Shown here: positions 18,730 through 27,766 of the stretch, one piece after another
Layout of the letters: each line of letters opens with the position of its first letter
Numbering within the stretch: position 1 is the stretch's first letter
From: Sulfurimonas sp.
Lineage (GTDB): Bacteria > Campylobacterota > Campylobacteria > Campylobacterales > Sulfurimonadaceae
Reading direction: 5' to 3'
Assembly: GCA_027063645.1 (NCBI GenBank)
Contig: JAMORK010000036.1
Location: 1-64,000 of the forward strand
Length of the DNA stretch: 64,000 bases
The notes under the pieces: model-generated
Databases searched by the model: none
What the model was told of the DNA's origin: nothing
Seen by the model: the letters and a program-made list of their open reading frames with translations, nothing else
Position numbers and translations under genes: made by a program

Positions 18730-20120
18730 GAGCGGTAGTCAAAGATGGTATGGGGATTTTTACCCCGCAAGGTTTTCTTGATGGAAATAATAGTGCTAGT
18801 TTTTTAAGTATAGAAGATATAGAAGCGACGACAAAACTCAATGCAGATATGATCCTTGTTTCTTTGAAAAAAGTAGTATTTTTCAATCGTAACGGATTAG
18901 ATGCCTTTGTCAAGATGTTTATGAGAGTGCGTTCAGCAAGCCATGCTACAGTCGGTTTTTGTGATTATAATGAAAAAAAGTTCAAAGCAATTGGTAATTT
19001 CTATAAAGACGATTTAAATTTTTCTCTCTTTCTTACACAAGAAGTTGCTTCACTTTTTGCTTCAAGTTTTAAAAACCAAAGTAAAAATGTTCTTCTTTAT
19101 AGCGAAGATAAATCTCAACGGGCAGCAATGGCCATAGAGCTTCATGACAATGGGCACAATCCAATCATCACCCAAACATATGAAGAGTTTCAGGAAAAAG
19201 CAAAAGCTGAGAATGCCTACGATGTGATTATAGAGAACACTTATCTTGGACAGATGGGGCAACAAGTAGCAACCCGTGTTACAGGAAACGCCATCATCTA
19301 TACAGTATCATCTTTTTTAGATACAGAGATAGGATCTACTTTCAATATAGCTTACCATAACAACTCACTTAATGTTGGTTTTCGACTCTTTATCTTTGAT
19401 GCCTATAAAGTGGTAAGTATGAATGTGCATGCACTCAACTTTTTCTCTAAACTTGCAAGCTCAAGTGCTGAATACAATGCAACTATCTGCTTTGTTGGGA
19501 TGACTTTTGAGAAAACTCCTATAGAGTTTAAAGAAACACTTGAAGATTCTGGAATTATGTTTTTTGAGCAGATGGATGATATTTTACAAAATAAAGAGTT
19601 ACTTAATGAACTTGGAGCAAGCAGTGCTGCAAGTGTAAAAAACAAACGAGCAATTAATAAGGTTATGGTTACAGAATTACCAAACTTTATTGATGCAACG
19701 GTGGCTACTATAGAGATGATGACAAACTCACAAGCTATTAAAGAAGCAGCTAAAGTTGACAAGATAGAGATTTCAGATAAAGAAAATAAAATAGCAAGTT
19801 CCATAGGTTTTTATGGCGATATGGATGGGATGGTGATGCTTGTTTTTCCTGTAGAGATTGCAAAAAAAGCTTGTGAACTTCTTATAGGGGAAGAGACTGA
19901 TGATATTGAGATGATTTTAGATACCCTTGCTGAACTTGTCAATATTGTAGGGGGAAAAGTAAAAACTCTTCTCTCTGAACAAGGGATAAATGTAGATATT
20001 ACACTTCCACGTACCTACCCAAATGTAGATGCCCTTTTAGAGATTGCACAAGATAAAAAAGGTGTTCAGGTTGATTTATCTTTTAGTGGCGACAACTTCT
20101 TATTTTTCTTAACAAGATAA
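18726..20120 (+). CDS. STAS / degenerate receiver / CheX-like multidomain signalling protein
   Basis: The 464-residue protein appears modular. Residues 1-105 look like a STAS domain. Residues about 118-180 resemble a receiver domain, beginning VLLYSEDKSQR, but with no clear phosphoacceptor Asp (YDVIIENT in its place). A second STAS-like stretch follows (FRLFIFDAYKVVSMNVHALN). Residues 340-464 match CheX, a phosphatase of CheY-P, with DTLAELVNIVGGKVKTLL. These boundaries are my reading of the fold pattern. With the coupled HDOD gene it suggests a regulator of chemotaxis or other phospho-signalling. The substrate is unknown. Confidence 0.7.
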   Translation: MRAVVKDGMGIFTPQGFLDGNNSASFLSIEDIEATTKLNADMILVSLKKVVFFNRNGLDAFVKMFMRVRSASHATVGFCDYNEKKFKAIGNFYKDDLNFSLFLTQEVASLFASSFKNQSKNVLLYSEDKSQRAAMAIELHDNGHNPIITQTYEEFQEKAKAENAYDVIIENTYLGQMGQQVATRVTGNAIIYTVSSFLDTEIGSTFNIAYHNNSLNVGFRLFIFDAYKVVSMNVHALNFFSKLASSSAEYNATICFVGMTFEKTPIEFKETLEDSGIMFFEQMDDILQNKELLNELGASSAASVKNKRAINKVMVTELPNFIDATVATIEMMTNSQAIKEAAKVDKIEISDKENKIASSIGFYGDMDGMVMLVFPVEIAKKACELLIGEETDDIEMILDTLAELVNIVGGKVKTLLSEQGINVDITLPRTYPNVDALLEIAQDKKGVQVDLSFSGDNFLFFLTR

Positions 20121-20124
20121 AAAG

Positions 20125-20158
20125 CTAGTTTTTTCTATAATTTCAAAAATAAAACTAG
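20125..20158 (+). promoter_or_regulatory. Inverted repeat enclosing the -10 box upstream of rpe
   Basis: CTAGTTTT (20125-20132) and AAAACTAG (20151-20158) form a perfect 8-bp inverted repeat with an 18-nt spacer. TATAAT (20136-20141) lies inside it. The right arm touches the AGGA ribosome-binding site (20157-20160) of rpe. This may be a promoter with an operator, or a leader hairpin. Confidence 0.45.
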
Positions 20159-20167
20159 GAACATAAT

Positions 20168-20812
20168 ATGATGCAAGTAGCACCAAGTATTTTATCTGCT
20201 GATTTTGGGAATCTTCAACATGATGTTGAGGAGATTTGTAATGCTGGGTGTGACCTAGTTCATGTAGATGTCATGGATGGACACTTTGTTCCTAACTTAA
20301 CAATTGGGCCAGTCGTTGTATCTGCAGTAGCCAAATGTGCTACAAAACCTTTAGACATCCATCTTATGGTTGAAAACAATACCTTTTTTGTAGAACTTTT
20401 TGCACCTCTTCAACCTCAATATATCTCTTTTCACATAGAAGAGGAGAAACATCCCCATAGACTTATACAAAAAATTCGTTCTTTAGGGATCAAGCCTGCT
20501 ATCGTTTTAAACCCACATACACCTCCAGAATCTGTCGAGTTTTTACTTCAAGATTTAGATATGGTACTCCTTATGAGTGTGAACCCTGGTTTTGGTGGAC
20601 AAAGCTTTATACCGAGTGTTATTGAAAAGGCATCGCGTTTAAATGAGATGAGAAATAGACTCAACCCAAATTGTCTTATAGAAGTAGATGGTGGAGTAAG
20701 CGACAAAAATATACAATCTCTTAAAGATGCAGGTGTAGATGTTGTAGTTGCAGGAAGCTATGTCTTCAAACATGAAGATCGTCAAAAAGCTATAAAAAGT
20801 TTACAAATCTAA
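20168..20812 (+). CDS. rpe: Ribulose-phosphate 3-epimerase
   Basis: Rpe interconverts ribulose 5-phosphate and xylulose 5-phosphate in the pentose phosphate and Calvin pathways. The 214-residue TIM barrel has VAPSILSADFGNL at the start, HVDVMDGHFVPN with metal-binding His/Asp, DIHLMV, and MSVNPGFGGQ at the phosphate site. The start could be either of the first two Met codons. The AGGA at 20157-20160 is 7 nt from the first. The stop TAA shares its last base with the ATG of trpF. Confidence 0.96.
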   Translation: MMQVAPSILSADFGNLQHDVEEICNAGCDLVHVDVMDGHFVPNLTIGPVVVSAVAKCATKPLDIHLMVENNTFFVELFAPLQPQYISFHIEEEKHPHRLIQKIRSLGIKPAIVLNPHTPPESVEFLLQDLDMVLLMSVNPGFGGQSFIPSVIEKASRLNEMRNRLNPNCLIEVDGGVSDKNIQSLKDAGVDVVVAGSYVFKHEDRQKAIKSLQI

Positions 20813-21396
20813 TGCGCACGAAAATTTGTGGTATCACATCTTATAAAGATGCTATGGTAGCTATCAATGCAGGAGCAGATGCTCTTGGCTTTGTTTTTTA
20901 CGATAAATCTCCACGTTGTGTTACAATAGAACAAGCAAAAGAGATCATCTCTGCACTCCCCCCTTTTGTAGAAAAAGTTGCCCTCTTTGTCAATGAAGAT
21001 GCCAAAAGCATAGATACCACTTGTCAAGCTGTTGGTGCTACATTAGCACAACTTCATTTTGAAGCTTCAGATCAACTCTATAACTCACTTCAAACACCAC
21101 ATATTAAAGTTATTAGAGCAAAATCTAAAGAGGATATACTCAGATATCAAGATGAGTATAGACTTGTCGATGCTTATTGTGAAGCTTATGGTGGAGCAGG
21201 TAAACGGATCAATATAGAATGGTTTGAAGATGTAGATTGTTCCAAAATCATTCTAGCTGGTGGATTAGATGACTCAAATGTAAGTTCACTCAAAGCTTAT
21301 GGATTTTACGGTGTTGATGTGAGTAGTGGTGTCGAGATAAGTCATGGGAAAAAAGATAGTTCAAAAGTTCGAAAGTTTATAGCCAATGCTCAATAA
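20812..21396 (+). CDS. trpF: Phosphoribosylanthranilate isomerase
   Basis: TrpF catalyses the third step of tryptophan synthesis by Amadori rearrangement. The 194-residue protein carries the catalytic cysteine in KICGIT (Cys6) and the catalytic aspartate near the C-terminus in GVDVSSGVE. LAGGLDDSNV forms part of the phosphate-binding region. It overlaps rpe by 1 bp and the exonuclease gene by 11 bp. No other trp genes are nearby, so the pathway is split in this genome. Confidence 0.95.
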   Translation: MRTKICGITSYKDAMVAINAGADALGFVFYDKSPRCVTIEQAKEIISALPPFVEKVALFVNEDAKSIDTTCQAVGATLAQLHFEASDQLYNSLQTPHIKVIRAKSKEDILRYQDEYRLVDAYCEAYGGAGKRINIEWFEDVDCSKIILAGGLDDSNVSSLKAYGFYGVDVSSGVEISHGKKDSSKVRKFIANAQ

Positions 21397-22180
21397 AACT
21401 TTCCCCCTAGACCATAAAAGTGTCTCTCTTCTTACTACACGGGGCCTTACATTAGAAAAAATAAAAGAACAGATAGATGAAAGCTTAGACTTTTTTCTTG
21501 AACTTTCCCGTGCACAAGGACTCAATATCATAAAACGCCAAGGGCACTACTTTTTTCAAACAAAATTTACAAAACTTGAAGATGCAGAGTTTTGTATCGT
21601 AGATATAGAAACAAATGGCTCTAAGATTGAGAGACATCAAATCATAGAGATTGCTGCGATCAAAGTAAAAAATGGCAAAATTATAGATAGCTATGAATCA
21701 CTTGTTCACACAAAAGAGATTAACCCTCATATAACAGAGATTACAGGGATAAAAGCATCTGATACAAAAAATGCACCCTCTTTAAAAAAAGTGCTCCAAG
21801 AGTTTAAAACATTTTTAGGTGATGCTATATTTATCGCTCATGATGTAAAGTTTGATTATAATTTTATCTCTGCGAGTTTAGAAAAATGTGGCTTTGAATC
21901 ACTACTCAATAGAACACTGTGTTCGCTTAGCTTTGCAGAGCGCAGTATTAGCTCTTACAGATATGGACTTTCGTATCTCAACGATTCACTCAACTTAAAC
22001 CCAAATGCGACACACCATAGAGCTATGAGTGATGTAATGACAACATATGGACTTTTTATACACTGTATGGATAGATGTGATGCAAGTTTGAATAATGTAG
22101 AAGATCTTATAAAGTTTTCAAGAGAAGGGAAAAGACTTAAAAGGCCAAAACTTGACCCTTTAAAAGTAGATGAAAAATAG
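21386..22180 (+). CDS. DnaQ-family 3'-5' exonuclease (DNA polymerase III epsilon-like)
   Basis: The 264-residue protein has the three exonuclease motifs of the DEDDh class. ExoI is FCIVDIETNG (about residues 71-80), ExoII is FIAHDVKFDYNF (about 150-161), and ExoIII is HHRAMSDVMTT (about 211-221). An extra N-terminal 65 residues precede the nuclease domain, a form I associate with Campylobacterota DnaQ-like proteins. It may be the proofreading subunit of the replicase or a separate repair nuclease. It overlaps trpF and is convergent with accA, only 3 bp away. Confidence 0.88.
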   Translation: MLNKTFPLDHKSVSLLTTRGLTLEKIKEQIDESLDFFLELSRAQGLNIIKRQGHYFFQTKFTKLEDAEFCIVDIETNGSKIERHQIIEIAAIKVKNGKIIDSYESLVHTKEINPHITEITGIKASDTKNAPSLKKVLQEFKTFLGDAIFIAHDVKFDYNFISASLEKCGFESLLNRTLCSLSFAERSISSYRYGLSYLNDSLNLNPNATHHRAMSDVMTTYGLFIHCMDRCDASLNNVEDLIKFSREGKRLKRPKLDPLKVDEK

Positions 22181-22183
22181 AAG

Positions 22184-23119
22184 CTACTCTTTAAAAGCAC
22201 CTGGCTTTATAAGTTTAGCATAACGAGCATCCATACGCTCATCTTCACTCATAGCTTTAAGTTTTGTAACTTCTTCTAAGAAGTACTCTTTTATTGCTGT
22301 AGCGGCTGCATCTTTATCGCGATGTGCACCGATAAGTGGCTCATTGATGATATCATCAATAAGATCAAGTTCAAGAAGGTCTGATGAAGTAATTTTCATC
22401 GCGTTTGTTGCTGCTTCAGCCTTTTTAGGATCATTCCATAAAATTGCAGAACAACCTTCAGGTGAAATAACACTAAATACAGAGTAACGCATCATTGCAA
22501 ATTTATCTGCAACACCAATAGCAAGTGCTCCACCTGAACCACCCTCACCTATAACGATAGAGATAGTTGGTGTTTTGATATCTGCAAGTTCTAGTAAGTT
22601 TCTAGCGATTGCTTCTGATTGGTTACGCTCTTCAGCACCAAGACCAGGGTATGCACCCGGTGTGTCCACAAGCATCAAAATTGGCATACCAAATTTTTCT
22701 GCCATTTTTGCTGCTCGCAGTGCTTTTCTATACCCTTCAGGATGTGGCATACCAAAGTTACGTTTGAGCTTATTTTTCGTTCCACGACCTTTTTGCTCAC
22801 CGATAACCATCACTTTTTCATCGCCAATATAACCCATATAGCAGATAATAGCAGGATCATCACGGAAATGACGATCACCATGAATCTCATACTTATCTTT
22901 CATGATAAGATTAATATAATCAAGAGCATAAGGACGATCAAGATGACGTGCAAGTTGTAACTTTTGAAAGTCTGAAAGATTTTTGTAAATCTTTTCTACT
23001 GTCTTATCTAACTCTTTTGTAAGTTCTGCAACTCTACCTTCATCGTGACGAACACGTGCAGAGATTATGTCTTCTTGAAGAAACTTAATCTTGTGTTCAA
23101 AATCTAAATATGTAGCCAA
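22184..23119 (-). CDS. accA: Acetyl-CoA carboxylase, carboxyltransferase subunit alpha
   Basis: AccA forms with AccD the carboxyltransferase that makes malonyl-CoA for fatty acid synthesis. The 311-residue protein shows the typical [18 protein letters not shown] start, a [11 protein letters not shown] segment, [20 protein letters not shown], and [17 protein letters not shown]. Length matches the family (about 315-320). It is the last gene of the minus-strand fatty-acid block, 16 bp after fabF. Confidence 0.97.
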   Translation of the reverse strand: MATYLDFEHKIKFLQEDIISARVRHDEGRVAELTKELDKTVEKIYKNLSDFQKLQLARHLDRPYALDYINLIMKDKYEIHGDRHFRDDPAIICYMGYIGDEKVMVIGEQKGRGTKNKLKRNFGMPHPEGYRKALRAAKMAEKFGMPILMLVDTPGAYPGLGAEERNQSEAIARNLLELADIKTPTISIVIGEGGSGGALAIGVADKFAMMRYSVFSVISPEGCSAILWNDPKKAEAATNAMKITSSDLLELDLIDDIINEPLIGAHRDKDAAATAIKEYFLEEVTKLKAMSEDERMDARYAKLIKPGAFKE

Positions 23120-23135
23120 ATTAAATCCTTGTCAA

Positions 23136-24356
23136 TTAGATTTTTTTGAAAATCAGAACACCATTAGTTCCACCAAATCCAAATGAGTTACTCATAACAA
23201 CATTTAAATCTGCTTTTCTAGCACCCTCTGTAACATAATCAAGGTCACAATTTTCATCAGGAGTTGTATAGTTAATCGTTGGTGGAATAACACCATCACG
23301 CATTGCCATAAGACAAGTAACAGCTTCAATACCACCAGCAGCACCAAGACAGTGACCGATTTGACCTTTGATAGAACTCATTGGAGGACATCCAGCTTCA
23401 GAGTCACTAAGAAGTTCTTTTACTGCTGCTGTTTCGTTTTTATCATTTACTGGTGTTGATGTTCCATGTGCATTTACATAATCAACATTTGGTTCACCTG
23501 CCATTTTATAAGCAGCTCTCATAGCACGAGCAGGACCATCAAGAGATGGAGTCGTAATATGGTTTGCATCACCACTTTCACCAAAACCAATAATCTCACC
23601 ATAAATGTTAGCACCGCGAGCTACTGCTGATTCATACTCTTCAAGTACAAGCGCAGCTGCACCCTCACCCATAACAAAACCATCACGATCTGCATCAAAT
23701 GGACGTGATGATGTTTTAGGATCATCATTTCTTGTTGAGAGTGCTTTCATAGCAGCAAAACCACCAATACCAACACCAGTAATAGCAGACTCAGCAGCTA
23801 CAACAAGCATCTTTTCAGCACCATTACACATAATTGTTTTACATGCTTCACTTATTGCATGAGTACCAGCAGCACAAGCTGTTACAGAAGAGAGGTTAGG
23901 TCCTTTTGTTCCATGTTCAATAGAAACAAAACCACCGAGCATATTTACAAGTGCTCCGGGGATAAAAAATGGTGAGATACGACGAGGCCCACGATTTTCT
24001 AAAATAACAGAGTTTTTCTCAATAGATGGAAGACCACCAATACCGCTACCAGCAGAGATACCAAATCTTTCCATATCAGTATCTTCACCAAAGTTTGCAT
24101 CAGCCATAGCTTCTTGCGCAGCTTTAAGACCAAGATGGATAAATCTATCTGCTTTTTTTACTTCTTTAGGAGCCATTACAGTAGCAGGATCAAAATCTTT
24201 TACCTCACCTGCAATTTTCACACTGTAATTTTCAGGATCAAATATAGTAATCGTGTCAATTCCACATTCACCATCACAGATTGCTTTAAATGCGCTCTCT
24301 TTATCGTTCCCTACTGAGTTTATCATCCCTAAACCTGTTACTACTACTCTTCTCAT
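23136..24356 (-). CDS. fabF: Beta-ketoacyl-ACP synthase II
   Basis: FabF condenses acyl-ACP with malonyl-ACP during chain elongation. In the 406-residue thiolase-fold protein the catalytic Cys is in SSVTACAAGTHAIS, with active-site histidines in VNAHGTSTPVND and IKGQIGHCLGAAGGIEA. SNSFGFGGTNG is at the C-terminus. It lies 112 bp downstream of acpP. That gap contains a hairpin that may set the ratio between the abundant carrier protein and the enzyme. Confidence 0.97.
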   Translation of the reverse strand: MRRVVVTGLGMINSVGNDKESAFKAICDGECGIDTITIFDPENYSVKIAGEVKDFDPATVMAPKEVKKADRFIHLGLKAAQEAMADANFGEDTDMERFGISAGSGIGGLPSIEKNSVILENRGPRRISPFFIPGALVNMLGGFVSIEHGTKGPNLSSVTACAAGTHAISEACKTIMCNGAEKMLVVAAESAITGVGIGGFAAMKALSTRNDDPKTSSRPFDADRDGFVMGEGAAALVLEEYESAVARGANIYGEIIGFGESGDANHITTPSLDGPARAMRAAYKMAGEPNVDYVNAHGTSTPVNDKNETAAVKELLSDSEAGCPPMSSIKGQIGHCLGAAGGIEAVTCLMAMRDGVIPPTINYTTPDENCDLDYVTEGARKADLNVVMSNSFGFGGTNGVLIFKKI

Positions 24357-24426
24357 AAATGCGTCTCCATAAAATATAAAATACTTTTAAAAATCAACGT
24401 GAAAATTCACTTCTAAAAATATTTAG

Positions 24427-24447
24427 CTGTCAAGACAAGCTTGACAG
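24427..24447 (-). terminator. Hairpin between acpP and fabF
   Basis: CTGTCAAG (24427-24434) and CTTGACAG (24440-24447) form a perfect 8-bp stem with a 5-nt loop. On the minus strand it follows the acpP stop by about 20 nt and is trailed by CTAAATATTTTTAG. It could be a partial terminator or an mRNA-processing hairpin, giving more acpP than fabF message. Confidence 0.55.
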
Positions 24448-24468
24448 TTAAAATTTGCTAATTATTTA

Positions 24469-24696
24469 TTATTTGCTTTCTATATAAGCAACAACATCAG
24501 CAACAGTTTGAATCTTTTCAGCTTCATCATCTGGAATTTCGATGTCAAATTTTTCTTCAAGAGCCATTACTAGTTCAACTACATCTAGGCTATCTGCACC
24601 TAAATCTTCTACGAATTTCGCATCTTCTTTTACTTCATCAGCGCTTACGCTTAATTGTTCTACAACTACTTCTTTAATATCGTCTAATAGTGCCAT
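24469..24696 (-). CDS. acpP: Acyl carrier protein
   Basis: AcpP carries growing acyl chains on a phosphopantetheine arm. The 75-residue acidic protein has the attachment motif [17 protein letters not shown], with the modified serine in DSL. The length is normal. It sits between fabG and fabF, as in many bacteria. It has its own extended -10 promoter upstream. Confidence 0.98.
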   Translation of the reverse strand: MALLDDIKEVVVEQLSVSADEVKEDAKFVEDLGADSLDVVELVMALEEKFDIEIPDDEAEKIQTVADVVAYIESK

Positions 24697-24729
24697 TATA
24701 GCTCCTGTGTTTAAGTTTAAAATCGTGTA

Positions 24730-24738
24730 ATTATAGCA
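24730..24738 (-). promoter_or_regulatory. Extended -10 promoter of acpP
   Basis: The minus strand reads TGCTATAAT, an extended -10 element, about 34 nt upstream of the acpP start. No good -35 box is visible, which suits an extended -10. Confidence 0.55.
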
Positions 24739-24773
24739 TAAGTATCTTAATCAAATAAAAAATGAAGAACTTT

Positions 24774-25520
24774 TTATGCCATATTCATTCCACCATTTAC
24801 CTTTAAAGTCTCCCCTGTAATATAGGAAGCATGATCAGAGAGTAAGAAAGCTGTAGCCTCTGCAACCTCTGAAGCTGCCCCCATTCTATTCATTGGGATT
24901 TTCGCATTGATACCATCTTTTATCTCATCACTAAGTATCTCTGTCATTTCAGTAGAGATAAATCCCGGTGTTAAAGAGTTGTAACGTATACCACTTGTAG
25001 CCGCTTCAAGTGCAAATGATTTTGTCATCGCAATCGTGCCACCCTTACTTGCTGCATAGTTTGTTTGTCCTGCATTTCCAGTCTCACCAATGATAGAGGC
25101 GATATTTACGACTGAACCAAACTTTTTCTTTCTTGCTGCTTTAAAAAACTCACGACAACCTATAAATGTAGAAGTAAGATTTGCATTAATTACAGACATA
25201 AAATCCTCTGTTTTCATACGAAGTGCAAGTTTATCGTTTGTAATTCCTGCATTGTTAACAAGATAACTCAACTCGCCATCACTGTCAATAATAGTCTTTA
25301 TAGCATCTATGTATGCAGCTTCATCACTTACATCAAAGCCAATCACTGCTGCGTTTCCACCAGCCGCTTCAATCGCATCTTTTACTGCATCTGCCTCAGC
25401 TGCTCCACTACGATAGTTTACCCATACTTTGAGACCAAAACCCGCTAAAGTTTTTGCAATCTCTGCACCAATACCACGACTTGAACCTGTTACTAAAACA
25501 TTTTTACCACTAAATTTCAT
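24774..25520 (-). CDS. fabG: 3-oxoacyl-ACP reductase
   Basis: FabG reduces 3-oxoacyl-ACP with NADPH. The 248-residue short-chain dehydrogenase has the cofactor loop TGSSRGIGAEIAKTL, the NNAG motif (LVNNAGITND) and the active-site Ser and Tyr-x3-Lys (NIASIIGETGNAGQTNYAASKGG). The C-terminal VNGGMNMA is typical. It lies 19 bp after gpmI and belongs to the conserved gpmI-fabG-acpP-fabF-accA block. Confidence 0.96.
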   Translation of the reverse strand: MKFSGKNVLVTGSSRGIGAEIAKTLAGFGLKVWVNYRSGAAEADAVKDAIEAAGGNAAVIGFDVSDEAAYIDAIKTIIDSDGELSYLVNNAGITNDKLALRMKTEDFMSVINANLTSTFIGCREFFKAARKKKFGSVVNIASIIGETGNAGQTNYAASKGGTIAMTKSFALEAATSGIRYNSLTPGFISTEMTEILSDEIKDGINAKIPMNRMGAASEVAEATAFLLSDHASYITGETLKVNGGMNMA

Positions 25521-25539
25521 ATTAAAGAATTTCCTTTTA

Positions 25540-27030
25540 TTAGATTAAACTATGATCCATCTCAGATGGAATATCAAGACCCATAAGTTTTAAAACTGTT
25601 GGAGCTATGTTGTTGAGCCCTCCAGCTTCCACTTTACTTACACCTTCAGCTTCAACAAAACACCATACTTTACCAACTGTATGGTTTGTAAGAACATGAC
25701 CTTCATCATCTTTCATCTCTTCACAGTTTCCATGATCTGATGTAATCACTAAAGAGTAATCCTTCTCTTTTGCTTTTTCACGAATAAGTCCAAGCTCTGT
25801 ATCTACCGCTGTAACTGCTTTTTTTGCAGCTTCAAAATCACCCGTGTGTCCTACCATATCGCCATTAGCAAAATTTACTACTATAAAGTCATACTCTTCA
25901 TCCATCGCTTTAAGTACGGCAGCACCAACTTCTGCTGCACTCATCTCAGGCTTCATATCGTAAGTTTTTACATCTGGAGATGGGATAAGTACTCGCGTTT
26001 CATTTGCATATGGCTCATCAATACCACCATTTAAGAAAAATGTTACATGAGCATATTTTTCTGTTTCTGCAGTATGAAGTTGACGAAGACCTGCATTGGA
26101 GATCACTTCAGCTAAAGTATTTTTTGGTGGCTCTTTTTTAAAAAGTACTGGGTAGGTAAAACTTTTGTCATACTCTGTAATAGTGGCAAGATTTACTTTT
26201 ACTTCACGACGAGCAAAACCATTAAAATCTTTTGCACCAAGTGCAGTCACCATCTCACGCATTCTATCACTTCTAAAGTTGATAGTGAGTACACTATCCC
26301 CATCTTGCATGCCATCGTAGCCGTTAAATGCTACGGGATCAACAAACTCATCTGTTTCACCTAAAGAGTAAGAATGTCCTACATATGCAGCAGGATCAAA
26401 GTCTGTTTTTGGAGTTGCTTCTACTATAGCTCTATAGCCACGTTCTACTCTCTCCCAACGATTATCTCTATCCATAGAGTAAAAACGCCCTGAGATAGTT
26501 GCAATACTTACATTCTCATTTAAGTGTTTATTTACTATTTCTATATATTTTTGTGCAGAAGTTGGAGAAACATCACGCCCATCTGTTATAAGATGTAAAA
26601 ACACTTTTTTGCCATTTTTTGCTGCAATATCTGCTATACCCATAAAATGATCTATATGAGAGTGAACACCACCATCGCTCATAAGTCCTATTAGGTGCAG
26701 TCTGTCTGATTTTGTGAAAAGCTCTTGAAGTACTTCATTTGATTCTAATGTATTCTCAGAAAGTGCCAAAGAGATTTTGACCAAATCTTGATATAAAACG
26801 CGACCACTTCCTATGCTCATGTGACCCACTTCTGAGTTACCCATTTGCCCCTCAGGCAATCCTACACTTAGACCAAATGTATCTATAAGTGCATGGGGTA
26901 CCTCAGCAAAAAGTTTGTCGTAAGTTGGTTTTATAGCATTATAAAAAGCATTTGACTCTGTTTTTGCAGAGTAGCCTATACCGTCTGTTATCACTAAAAT
27001 CGTTTTTTTACCCAATTTAATTCCAATCAA
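25540..27030 (-). CDS. gpmI: 2,3-bisphosphoglycerate-independent phosphoglycerate mutase
   Basis: GpmI interconverts 3- and 2-phosphoglycerate with two manganese ions. The 496-residue protein has metal-binding Asp16 (ITDGIGYS) and the phosphorylated Ser66 in GQMGNSEVGHMSIGSG. ITDGRDVSP and SDHGNCEEM provide further ligands. Length is close to the family norm of about 510. It is divergent from the ABC transporter gene. A minus-strand TATAAT at 27044-27049 is a candidate -10. Confidence 0.96.
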   Translation of the reverse strand: MIGIKLGKKTILVITDGIGYSAKTESNAFYNAIKPTYDKLFAEVPHALIDTFGLSVGLPEGQMGNSEVGHMSIGSGRVLYQDLVKISLALSENTLESNEVLQELFTKSDRLHLIGLMSDGGVHSHIDHFMGIADIAAKNGKKVFLHLITDGRDVSPTSAQKYIEIVNKHLNENVSIATISGRFYSMDRDNRWERVERGYRAIVEATPKTDFDPAAYVGHSYSLGETDEFVDPVAFNGYDGMQDGDSVLTINFRSDRMREMVTALGAKDFNGFARREVKVNLATITEYDKSFTYPVLFKKEPPKNTLAEVISNAGLRQLHTAETEKYAHVTFFLNGGIDEPYANETRVLIPSPDVKTYDMKPEMSAAEVGAAVLKAMDEEYDFIVVNFANGDMVGHTGDFEAAKKAVTAVDTELGLIREKAKEKDYSLVITSDHGNCEEMKDDEGHVLTNHTVGKVWCFVEAEGVSKVEAGGLNNIAPTVLKLMGLDIPSEMDHSLI

Positions 27031-27057
27031 TACTGTTTTCGTTATTATACAATAAGT

Positions 27058-27086
27058 TTGACAACCTATCTAAAAGAGAGTAAAAT
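27058..27086 (+). promoter_or_regulatory. Near-consensus sigma-70 promoter of the ABC ATPase gene
   Basis: TTGACA (27058-27063), 17 nt and TAAAAT (27081-27086) match the consensus closely. The predicted transcript start (about 27093) lies only a couple of bases before the ATG at 27095, so the mRNA would be leaderless or nearly so. Confidence 0.75.
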
Positions 27087-27094
27087 TACCGCTC

Positions 27095-27766
27095 ATGATA
27101 GAGCTTAAAAATATAACTAAAAAATACGAAATCAATAAAAACAATACTGTCACAGCCTTAGATGGAATAAGCCTCAAAATACAAGAAGGTGAGCTTGTTG
27201 TTCTTAAAGGTGCAAGTGGAAGTGGAAAGAGTACTATACTCTCACTCATTGCGGCACTCTCCAAACCTACAAGTGGCGAAGTTATAGTCGATAAAAAGCA
27301 GATCTCAAAACTCAGTGACAACTTTGCTTCTATATATAGAAGAGACAACATTGGCTTTGTCTTTCAGAAGTACAATCTAATTCCTGAACTCTCAGTCAAA
27401 GAAAACATTTTACTTCCACTTGTACCACTCAACTTAGAAGAGAAACTTGTTGAAGAAAAGCTTCAAAAAGTAATGAAACAGTTTCACATTGAACATAAGG
27501 CTGAGAATCTTGTTAAAAACCTCTCTGGTGGAGAGCAACAACGTACTGCCATAGCTCGTGCAAATGTCAATCAGCCAAAAATTATCCTGGCAGATGAGCC
27601 AACAGCAAATCTCGATAAAAAACTCTCTTTACATTTTATAGAGATACTTCAGGAGTTAAAGTCTGAGGGAAAAACCATAGTGGTTGCTACACACGACCCT
27701 CTTTTCTTTGACTTAGATTTTATAGATAGAACTATAGAGATGCACCAAGGGAAAATAGTAGAGTGA
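27095..27766 (+). CDS. ABC transporter ATP-binding protein (LolD/MacB-like)
   Basis: The 223-residue ATPase has Walker A GASGSGKST (39-47), Q-loop GFVFQKYNLIPELSV, signature LSGGEQQRTAIAR (about 143-155), Walker B IILADEPTANLD and the H-loop VVATHDP. Its overall form is that of the LolD/MacB/FtsE class, which energises lipoprotein release or substrate extrusion. No FtsX- or MacB-type permease lies beside it. Instead it is coupled by a GTGA overlap to an unrecognised multi-pass membrane protein, the likely partner. The substrate cannot be deduced. Confidence 0.88.
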   Translation: MIELKNITKKYEINKNNTVTALDGISLKIQEGELVVLKGASGSGKSTILSLIAALSKPTSGEVIVDKKQISKLSDNFASIYRRDNIGFVFQKYNLIPELSVKENILLPLVPLNLEEKLVEEKLQKVMKQFHIEHKAENLVKNLSGGEQQRTAIARANVNQPKIILADEPTANLDKKLSLHFIEILQELKSEGKTIVVATHDPLFFDLDFIDRTIEMHQGKIVE

